This document shows, piece by piece, positions 26,909 through 39,110 of a DNA stretch of 64,000 nt. A program made the position numbers and the translations under genes. Location: positions 27,916,001 through 27,980,000 of the forward strand of contig NC_133024.1 in NCBI RefSeq assembly GCF_048771995.1, read 5' to 3'. Position 1 is the first letter of the stretch. The number at the start of each line of letters is the position of its first letter. The DNA comes from Taeniopygia guttata. Lineage: Eukaryota; Chordata; Aves; Passeriformes; Estrildidae. Below the pieces are notes generated by a model that saw only the letters and a program-made list of their open reading frames with translations, searched no databases and was not told the DNA's origin.

Positions 26909-28679
26909 ATGCTGGGGCTTCAGTCATGGCCTTGCTCATTTTTCCTCTTCTTGGTTCTGCTCTCTGCCAGCGTTCAGACTGTGTCCTTACCAGGACAGAG
27001 GCTACAGGTAGGAGGGAGTAGGACAGAGATGAGGTTAATTTCAGAAGGGGAGGAGGAGGAGGGAGGGTATGTTTGAACCTCAAATGAGAGGTGGTCCCAA
27101 ATTCCAAATACAAGACAGCTGCTGTCTATTCTTGTTGCACTCTCCCCTTCAGCAGCCTCAGCTCTAGGGTGACTTTATAATCCAGTCCCTAAGGAGCACC
27201 AGCATTTCGAGACAGGAAACAGACAAAAGCTTTTTAGTGCTCTGTAAAAGCTTTTAACAGTGAAGGGCCTGGTCCTTTCTAAGCCCACTCCGTGTCAGCA
27301 GCCACCAGATATTACAGTCCTGCCTCTCATCATGGTTCTGGTTCTGATATTTCAGGGGGAAGATGCATCCTGTTAGGCCAGGAGTTTTGCTCCTAAGCTC
27401 AGTATTACCCCCATTAAAGACCCTCTTTAAGGCCAAGAGCCCTGTCAGGATGCCAACTAAGGGGTTCTTAGCTTGAGTAAATCTCTATTCTTTGCAATTA
27501 CAGCAATAATATTTTTGACTTTCCAATCTAGCCAGCTCCCTCTTACCCAAACCCTAACCTGAGCCCCAGCACCTTGCCTTTACATCACCCTGGGAAAGCC
27601 ACAGGGAAATAGTCAGGACATGAACTAAAATCACAAGACTGATCCTGCTATGACTCACCACTTTCACTCCTTGCTGAGGATGCCTGTGTCCGCTTCAGTT
27701 AACTTGCTACCACAAAGAGCTGCACAAAGGCATCCTCAGCCGTAGCTCAGCATCCATGTGAGAGACAGATGTAGAACGGCTCCTGCAGGCTGCTTCTGTG
27801 GACAGCAATGCCATGCCTCCACTGCACCCAACATACCCCCCAGGACTTGTCTCCCAGCAGTGCTGAGGATTTACAGTCAGCACAGCTAACCCAGAGGATT
27901 TCCAGCAGATGGGGAGTACCTCTTCCTCACACCTGCTCTGATCCTGCCTCTCCCTCATCTTTATCAGGTGTTAGGTGTTTATCAGGAGTCAGGACCATCC
28001 TTCTCAGCAGCCTTCTGGAAAAATGAAATAGTACACAGCAGCCTGAGCACACAGAGATGCTCAGCATCCACAAAAGGAGCAAGGACTGAAGAGTTACCTT
28101 CCAAATCTGGGGCAGGGCAGGATGTGTGTGCGGTTTTACAAGAGCAGGGCAATCTGCCCACAGGCAGAGATCACAGCAGATGTCTGCCTGCTGTTTTGGA
28201 TGACAAAGTCATTTCAGACAGTGGGAGCTGCTGGTCAAGCCCTTCCCTGTGTCTGGATGCAATGTCACAGGCACAGTGCTGTAAGCAGGCATCACTTCAA
28301 TGTCCTGCCTGAGTCCTCAGGAGGGTATGGGCAGTGGGGTACCAGGGGGTACAAGGCTTATCACCAGATGCACAGGCATCACCCTGCTCTCCTCCATTTA
28401 TCCCAGATGCTCCTTTCACGATTGCTACCCCTGGAGCCCAAGTCCACGCTGACCGAGGAGGACACAAAAGAGGGATCCAGCTTCGGTCCTCAGCTGCTCT
28501 CCTCCGCTCTCCCCTTCCTCCCATCTGGGGCTAGAGCTGCCCGTCCATCCCTCTGGCGCAAGAACCTCTCCAGTCGCAAGTGGGGACTGCCTGGAGATTG
28601 GGCCTGGAAGGCCATGCCCAGGGGTTGCTTCGGGCTGAAACTGGACCGAATCGGGACCTTCAGTGGTTTGGGGTGTTAG
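26909..28679 (+). CDS. C-type natriuretic peptide precursor (CNP1-like), two coding exons
   Basis: Exons 26909-27007 and 28407-28679 join in phase 0 (CAG|gtagga ... tttatcccag|ATG) and give a 123-residue prepro-peptide, close to human NPPC (126 aa). Residues 1-22 form a signal peptide with core FFLFLVLL. The pro-region is helical and ends in basic sites (RAAR, WRK, SSRK). The C-terminus is PRGCFGLKLDRIGTFSGLGC followed directly by TAG: the 17-residue disulfide ring of the natriuretic family, with no tail after the last Cys, which defines CNP. LKL in the ring is the known NPR-B (guanylyl cyclase B) selectivity motif. Position between NCAPD2 and GAPDH differs from mammalian NPPC, so this is probably the CNP1 paralogue known from fish and chicken; that assignment is inference. 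A related symbol might be CNP1 or NPPC-like. TF in the ring replaces the usual SM. Confidence 0.92.
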
Positions 28680-29185
28680 CTTTGGAGGGCCTCCAAGGTG
28701 AGGGGCATAAGAACGTGGGCTCGAGCGAGCGGGCAGGGAGAAAGTTGAGGGCAGAGTTGAGCGCACAGACAGCGAGGGGATGGGGCAGCGGGGCAGGCTG
28801 TGCGGCCACCACCTGCCAGCTGCCGGGGCACAGGCGGGCCCCGGGGACACCCGTGCTGCCGGCGCGGTGCGGGGGCCCGGCCGGGGCGAGCGCAGGCGGG
28901 CGGGACGCCGCTGGGCGGCTCACCAGGCCCGCTTCTCCGCAGCCGGAGGGCACCCAGCCTCGGGAACCTGCACGACCGGCAACCAGCACGGCGCACCGTG
29001 CGCGAAGCCCTGAAGCTCCCGCCCCGAACACGGGAGGCTGCGGCAGCGAGGAAGCGGCGCGGCGCTACGAGCAGGAGCTGCCCGGCTGCCCCCCGCGGCC
29101 GCTGAACCCCCGCTCCGCCGGCAGCCCCCTCCTTGCTCCCCGTGCCTGAGGACTCGCTCATTAAACAAGCTGTACTAATTTGCCG
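28680..29185 (+). other. Probable 3' UTR of the CNP gene with ATTAAA signal
   Basis: The first plausible poly(A) signal after the CNP stop is ATTAAA at 29160-29165, followed by an AT-rich break in otherwise very GC-rich DNA. This would give a UTR of about 500 bases. The same DNA is CpG-dense, so it could instead be part of a CpG island of unknown purpose. Confidence 0.45.
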
Positions 29186-30330
29186 CGTCCGCGCTCCGCG
29201 GTGGCTGCCCCGGCCGGGGGCGGGCGGGAGGCGGTGGCAGAGCCCGCCCGGCGCCCCCGGCCCCACGCGCGGGGCCGTGCCGGGCCCGGCCGGCGCCGCC
29301 GCCATTCCGCGTGGGGCGTGCGGCACGCGCGGCTGCGGCGCGGTGCGGCCGGGGGGGCGGACACGGGTGAGGCATCGACCGGGCGCGGGGCACAAGGGCC
29401 GCGCTGCTCACCCCGGCCGCACTCTGCCCCCGCCAGAACAAACACCGGGGCCTCCTGTTTGCGCCGAAGCTTCCCCCGAGAGCCCGCCTCGGTGGGCTGC
29501 GGCCTGGGCGCCACCGACCCCGGCACCAGCTCGTAGCCCTGCTGCTGTGCCCCGCGAGCCATCACCATGTCCTGGCCTTTAAGAAAAGGTTGTAACCTCA
29601 GCTGGGTCTAAACTTAGCCACCAGCCCCTCAGCAGCACCGGGAATAGCAGTGGTTTAAGGAGAGTAGGGTTACGTTTGAGCTGCATGACCCCTCTCTTGT
29701 CCCCCACCCCAGTACCTGCGTGGTTCCCCCAGCCTGCCCACCCCCTCCCTTATCTTCAAAGCCCTGCTCAGCTGAGTAGCCAGAGGGACATAACAGCTCC
29801 CGCCACCCCCACCTGCTCTGACAGCCCAGATTTGCATCCCCACTGTTCCTCGGGGATGGGAGATTTGGGATTTGTGCGTGCTCTGGGCGTTGTACCTAAG
29901 GCGGGGTTGTCCCGCCGCACCTGCCCCGCACGCAGCCGGGGGAATGGAGGCGGCAGGGCTCGGTGAGGGAGCCCAGCATGGGGGGCGGGGAACCGGGCAG
30001 CGGCCATGCCAGGAGCGCTTCCTCCTCGCAGGCAGGCAGGGAAGGCGGGCCGAGGCGGCAGACGAGCAGGATTTCCGCCGTCACGTCCCGCGGGCAGCGG
30101 CAGCAGTGCCGCAGTGCCTCATTAAGATGGTGCTCACGCTGCCGCCCGTGGCCTGCTGGGGCAGCGCCCGGCCAGGGGCCCCGTCCAGAGCACGCCTGAA
30201 TAAGCCCACCCAGAGGGGGGTCGCAGCCTGGAGGCGGGAGAACTCCCAGACTGTACCTCCCGTGCCGGGGGGAGTGGGGGGACGCCTGGAGATCCGCTGC
30301 TCCCTCGGGATGACCCGAGCATCCCTGCAG
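28700..30330. promoter_or_regulatory. CpG-rich block between CNP and GAPDH genes
   Basis: GC and CpG content rise sharply at about 28720-29560 and again at 29880-30320, with an ordinary stretch between. Long open frames on both strands here are a consequence of high GC and overlap each other. No recognisable protein is encoded. A short ATG-led segment at 29944-29962 is followed by a GTGAGG donor but no partner exon was found. Confidence 0.6.
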
Positions 30331-30349
30331 TCCCTTTAGCCTTGCAGCC

Positions 30350-30690
30350 ATAGAATCATGGAATGTTAAGGGGTTGGAATGGACCTTAAAGATTATCCAG
30401 TTCCAATCCCCGTGCCACGTGCACGGACGCCTCCCACTAGAGCAGGTTGCTGAAGGCCTTATCCAGCCTGGCTTGGAACAGTGCCATGGCTGGGGCATCT
30501 ACAGCCTCCCTGGGCAACGTGTTACAGTACCTCATCACCCTCACAGTAAAGAACTTCTTCCTAATATCCATCCTAAATTTCCTCCCTTTCAATTTGTACC
30601 CATTACTCCTTTTCCCATCACTACAGCTGCTGACGAAGAGTCCCTCTCCCGCTTCCCTGTAGGTCCCTTCGGATACTGGATACTACTCCA
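30350..30690 (-). mobile_element. CR1 LINE 3' fragment, antisense
   Basis: On the plus strand it begins with TAGAATCATGGAATG, the complement of the CR1 3' end, and continues with GGTTGGAATGGACCTTAAAG, AGCAGGTTGCTGAAGGCC, TAAAGAACTTCTTCCTAATA and GAAGAGTCCCTCTCCCGCTT, all typical of a reversed CR1 tail. It lies about 450 bp upstream of the GAPDH core promoter. Confidence 0.9.
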
Positions 30691-30939
30691 TCCAATTGGG
30701 CACAGGCTGCAGCCGGGGCGGGTGGCTACCTGCCCTTTGTTACCAGGTGAAAGCAACGCATACCATCCTGCGGAGCAGCAGCGGGCCCGGCGGGAGCAGC
30801 CCCTAAACGGCTATCACCCTCTCTGCCTCCTCGGGCAGGGGTGCAGCCACCCATCCCCGCTCTGGGGACACCTCCGACCAAGGACCGGTGCATCTTTCAC
30901 CACCGCCACCTGCACCACCAACCCCCTTGGGGTGGCTCG

Positions 30940-31201
30940 ACGGGAGGGCGATCGCTACGGACCCTACATTCCCAGAGCGGGGCCTTTGTTAACGGGGGAC
31001 GGCGGGGCGGGGGAAACAGGGGGGCTCTTCGGCAGCCGCACCCGCGGCACGGGCGCACGTAGCCCAGTCCGGCCCCCGCGCTGCCATTCGACGGCGTCGC
31101 GGCGGGGCGGGCCCCCGCCCTACCCTCACGCGGCTATAAAGGGCGGCGGAGAGGCGCTGCGCCACCTCCTCACTGCGCGCCGGGCGGTTCGGAGGCAGCA
31201 G
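30940..31201 (+). promoter_or_regulatory. GAPDH: GAPDH promoter and noncoding exon 1
   Basis: TATAAA at 31135-31140 lies just downstream of GC boxes (GGGGCGGGC and CCCGCCC, about 31101-31120). A start site near 31165-31172 is inferred. The noncoding first exon ends at 31201 with CAG|GTAACG, and splices to 31721. CACGT at 31056-31060 (ACGTG on the other strand) is a possible hypoxia-response core; GAPDH is known to be HIF-responsive, but the site is only a five-base match. The surroundings form a CpG island to about 31700. Confidence 0.85.
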
Positions 31202-31588
31202 GTAACGGGCGGGGCGGCGGAGATGCGCGGGGGGAGAGAGCGGTGGCGGCGGGCGGTGGGCGTGTGAGAGCCCTCTCCCCACACAGGCGCACCGCCTGCC
31301 GGCAGGGGGTGCGGCAGCCCCCGGGCGGAGCGGGGCCGCGTGGCGGCGGGGCCCAGGGGCACAAAGGCGGCGCGGCGCAAAATGGCGGGGGCGGCCTGAC
31401 GGGGGGCGGTGAGGCGAGGACGGATAGGGGTGTGAGGGGGAGATGGTCGCCGCAGGAGGAGGAGGCGGGGGCGGGTAGTTGTCGCGGGGGGGGGGGCAGG
31501 TGGGTTAATCGCCCGAGGCGGGGGAGTGATCGCCTGGGGGGTGGGGCTAGCTCGGAGCGCGGGCCCCCGCTCGCCAGCTCGCCTCGCG

Positions 31589-31604
31589 CCCCCCCCCCCC
31601 CCCC
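31589..31604. repeat. C16 homopolymer in GAPDH intron 1
   Basis: An uninterrupted run of 16 C in the intron between the noncoding exon and the ATG exon. Length is likely to vary between individuals and between sequencing methods. Confidence 0.9.
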
Positions 31605-31741
31605 ATGACCGTTCGCCCCTCAGCGAGGGCGAGACGTTAACGGCACCGGCTGAGGGCGCGACTCCGAGGGCGGCTGGTGCCGGTTCCTCTCATTCCCCCG
31701 CTGATGGTTTCTGCCCACAGGAACATCCCGAAGCGGTAAAG

Positions 31742-34706
<2,965 letters not shown>

Positions 34707-34940
34707 GCTGAGCACACAGGCCCCCCTGCTGCCTCGGGAAGCAGGACTCTCCTTTGTTGGAGCCCCTGCCCTTGTTCACCACCGCTTAGCTCTGCATCCT
34801 GCAGTGAGAGGCCAGTTCTGTTCCCTTGTCTCCCCCACTCCTCCAACTTCTCCCCGAACCTGGGGGAGGTGGAGAGGCTGATAGAAACTGATCTGTTTGT
34901 GTACCACCTTACATCAATAAAAGTGATCACCATCTGAAAA
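34707..34940 (+). terminator. GAPDH: GAPDH 3' UTR and poly(A) signal
   Basis: Stop codon TAA is followed by about 235 bases of UTR with AATAAA at 34916-34921 and cleavage expected near 34940. Confidence 0.88.
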
Positions 34941-37900
34941 GCCTTGTCCGTCTGTCAGGGGGAGATGGGAGGAGGGGGCCATGTATGTGTTGAGCAGCTG
35001 CAGGTGCCTGCATGGGACAGTCTCTGCCAGCTGCAGTGAGAAGCTGGGGAGTGCAGCCTGCTGAGCAGCTTGTTCCACGTGGGAGAGCCCGGAGTCCAGC
35101 CTGCGAGCCAAAACAAGGTGTGGTGCAGGCCTGTGCTCCACAGCAGGACTCTGCCTGGTAGGATGGAAAGCGGCTCTGGCTCCATCTGCCTAGCTCTGGA
35201 TTTGCTTGTCTGATGGGTGCATGCAGAATAAAAGTGCTGAGCAGATGACTCATGCATTTGGTTTGGTAAAGGGGCACAAGAAACAAAATTCATTCTCCTT
35301 CCCCTCCCTCAGTGGGGGACAAGGAAGATATTTCCTGCTGTTACAAGGCAGGCATTTCACTTGCTTTTGCCTTTTAAAATGAATTGGCTTTTGCCCAGAG
35401 GAAATGGCTGCCTAGGGACGTGTTGGAGGCCGTTGTCGGCATGGTGGTGGCCAGTCTTAATTCTGGCTTAATTCTGTGCGTAAGGAGGGGCAGTTGCAGT
35501 TAAGCTGCTGAGCAGGAAATCTCTGCAAGGTGAGTGTCAGCCCTCTGCCTCCCTGCATTAGATCTGGAAGCACAAATGCTGCTGGGCAGCGACAGAGCCT
35601 TCCATGACCTGTGAGTACCAGGACAGATAAGCAATGCACTGCACAAAATCACGTGGCCCTCCATTTTTAGCAGCTTAATTTAGCATCTCGGGGCTGATGT
35701 GTTCTCTCCCTGGCAGGCACGGTTGGAGCTGTTGTCCGGACCCCAACTGCTTTAGACCCTGATCTGGACGCTGGAAGGACATAAGCTGGAGGATTTAAAC
35801 TCTCAGGATCAAGGTATGCTGGACATGGTTTTCCAGAGCTGCTTATCTCCAGTAGCTGGGCTGCGTAAGAATTAAATGTTTGTGGACTAGAAGGTGATGA
35901 CTCAAAGTTATTTTGCAAAGAGAATAGGTTGAATAACCTGCCTCTGGATAGGAACTGGGATTATGAGCAGCTTGTTAGCCCTGGGACGGCAGAAATACTT
36001 GGATTACACCACAAATGGCCCCATCACTGGAGCTTTAGGTAACTCTGGCATCGGATAGGAACTGCCTGCTGCTGGAGCTCACTGGAGGCAGCCCTCCCGT
36101 GGAGCTGGGTTTCTGCTGGAGGGGCTGTGTAGCCTGGAGACCTGTCAGGATTACAAAGGAGTCTTGGGTTGGTCCCATCCTGTCCTTGATTGCTGTGCCT
36201 GGGTGCTTTGAATGGCTGTGCTGCTGCCCACGTATTGTGTGTGTGCCTCGCTTGATAATCTGGAAGTGCAGAGAGGCTACTGAAACATCTAAAGGGGGGG
36301 GGGGGGAAAGATGGATGTCCTGTTTTCCCATGCAAAACATATTTTTAGCTGGGTTAAAAGCTGAAACATTTCTACAAGTCAACCTTTTCTCCTAAAAAGC
36401 CTTGTTTCCTAAGTGAGATAAGACTATCTGAAAATTGGTAGAGCTAAGATTTCTTGTTATTTAACAAGCATGAACCCTATCCAACCTGAGATCAAATTGC
36501 TCTGAAGTAATACAGCCCCAGGGTAGAGGAAGAGTATGTGCTCTCAGACCAACAGCTGCTAGGAATGTCTTGAATAAAGGTTCACTCTGTTTTCAAATAC
36601 TATTTCAACTGGTTTACAATCTGATCTCTCCTAGAAAAATTATACGGTATTGAGGCGAGGAAAGCCAGGAATATCACAGTGTTTAAAACATGGTTGGTCT
36701 TGTATGGAAACAGGGAGAGTGAGTGTGACAAACTAGTCATGCAGCTTTTGGACTGCCTGGAGGGCTTGGTTTCTTCTCACTAATATAACCTCCCTAAAAT
36801 GCACAGCTCTTCCAAATCCTTAGTTTGCATCCAGACACTGTGCCTACAGATGGCACCACAGCAAGGCCTCTCCGTACAGATGGAAACCAGCTCAGTGGCC
36901 AGCCTGTCTGAGAACTGCAACCCTGACCTAAAAAAATCCATGTAATTTTTTTTTAAACCAGTTTGCAAAATTGACATATATGACTGTGGATGGTATTGAG
37001 ATAAAGATGGGAAATCTATTGTGGCAGATGCTTCTCTGTCTCTGGAGAGGAGTTTTCCCCCAAGTAGGGGAGCTCTAGGTTTGTTGACAGTGTTATGGAA
37101 TGCAGATAGAAATGCTTGATCAGGCAAGGCAGGTGCTCAGGCAGACAGCAAGAGGCTCTCATTCAGCAAGGTAGTGAAAAGCAATTGTGACACTTTGCTG
37201 GGACAAATCAACTCCAAGAGCAGCAGCCACGAGCCAGAATCCATCCTGGTTTGTGAGCACCTTGCAAGGGGAAGGTACAGAAAGACACTGATCCTGGCTA
37301 AAGGGTTGACTCCGCCTTCTTTGGCTGGCCAGGCACCAGGGCTCACTGTGCAGAGCCATTGTAGGAGAGGGTTGCACCTGGGAAAGCTCTCTGGCTGACC
37401 CAAGAGACAGCTTCCCTGATGGGCAGCCAACCATTTATAGGGGTGGTAAGCTCTACATTTTATTCTCCTTTTTTAAGACAGCTAAGGGTAATTAGCAGTG
37501 GTGTTACAGAAAAATTTAGTTTTATGGTAACTTTGAACATTTACAGCAATTATTTTATACTTCCTTGGCATTTGCACAGACTATACACATGCATTGCTTC
37601 CCCAAGAAAGGTCCTCAGACCACCTTTGTGTTGAGATGTCTGCATGAAACTTCAGCATTAAGGAAGATGCCACGTAGTGAAAACCAGCTTGAGCAGATGT
37701 GGAAAATAATTAAGTCCACTTGAAAAATCACCCCAAAACATAACTAAATGGTGACCTTGTAAGCACAGTGAAAAACATTTAAAACATCCTGTATCCACTT
37801 CTGAAGTAAATCAGTGTTTAAGCAAAGCAATTGGCAAGACCAGGGCAAGGAAGAGGAGATAGAGGTCTCTGAAAGACTTATGACATAGTCACAAAAGACA

Positions 37901-38718
37901 AACATCTTAAAGGATGATGTTTTAACCTCCTTCATAACTGATGCCATTCACAAAATGCAGGTTCATGACTTAGGGTATGCAAATACCCCTGCAGGCTCCA
38001 GCAGTGCTCACATTTCAATTAACAGCAAGCTGCCTACCTTTGGGCAATCACAATGTGTACATGCTGCAAAAAACAAGTCATTTGTTACTTACTCTTCTGA
38101 GCTGGATGTAATCTCTTACTCTAGGACAGCTGACTTACCTCCATATATTACCTTACTACAGAAGTACCATCTTGAGGGAGTTAATTAAGTGTTCCCTAGA
38201 AGGAACAGCAGTGCTGGGTTATACTTCACAGCGTAAGATTTGAAAAGGCAGCTGTCAAAAAGCAGAAGCTGTAGTCAAATGAAAACAAAAGAAAAACCCA
38301 TAAATACTAGTAAATGAGACTTAGTAACACAAAGGAAAGGAAAAAAAAAAAAAAAAAGGAGATTATGTGACAAATAGAAAAGGAAGGCTGAAAACCTCTT
38401 TCAAATGCATCTTGGAGATAAGAAAGCTGCCAAGATGGCGTGGGAGTGATTAGGGAAGCTTAAGTCCATGAATGAAAAGTAAACTTGATGTTTTGCTGTC
38501 AGAGGAGCTTTGGGGTGTTGCCAGACAGGAGATTTTCCTCAGCAGCAATGAGATAGATGAAGGCACCACTGAAAACTGAAGCATCAGGACTTGAGAATGT
38601 GTCTGTGACATGAAGGGCAGCAAACCCCATGGGAGACTCAGGTGGTCTCCAGCATGAAATGGATGAACAGGTTAACTGTGCTGCAAGTAATTCACCACTC
38701 ACCTCACACCACACCACA

Positions 38719-38734
38719 CCCCCCCCCCCCCCCC
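38719..38734. repeat. C16 homopolymer
   Basis: Sixteen C preceded by a short (ACACC)n stretch. It lies in intergenic DNA and is probably length-variable. Confidence 0.9.
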
Positions 38735-38919
38735 ATGATGAAAAGCAATGTAATTTAGGAAAAAACAGGCTGGCAAAATCTTTCAAAGAACTGCCTGAGG
38801 AGAGAGAAGACCACCCTCTCCTCCCAAGGTTGAAAACTTGTGGTAAGACTGGTTGCAGCTGAGACATGTGAGTGGCCAGCATCTGAGGCCATCTGCTCCA
38901 CCAATCAACACTTTCAGAA

Positions 38920-39110
38920 AAATTTGGAGCATGGGGTGCCAAAGTGTTGATGATTATACAAAATGACCCAAAACTTTCAGCCCTTAATGAGCCTGTGGAA
39001 AAGTGAAGAAGATCTTGTGACCAAGTGACTGGGTGATTAAAATGCTGGATGAAATTCAAGGTTGCTAAATGAGAAATACTACATGCAGGCCTCAAAGCCC
39101 TCTTGTGACA
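38920..39110 (+). mobile_element. Possible ancient CR1-type LINE remnant
   Basis: The words GATGATTATACAAAATGACC and, further on, GATGAAATTCAAGGTTGCTA with AAATACTACATGCAGG resemble the reverse-transcriptase 3' region of old reptilian CR1 elements (GATGACACAAAG...; ATGAAATTCAATGTTGATAAATG...). The match is scattered and could be chance. Confidence 0.35.

Noticed and set aside
28676-29582. Several overlapping open frames of 100-240 codons in the CpG-rich block
   Set aside because: They occur in all frames on both strands because stop codons are rare in such GC-rich DNA; none has recognisable features.
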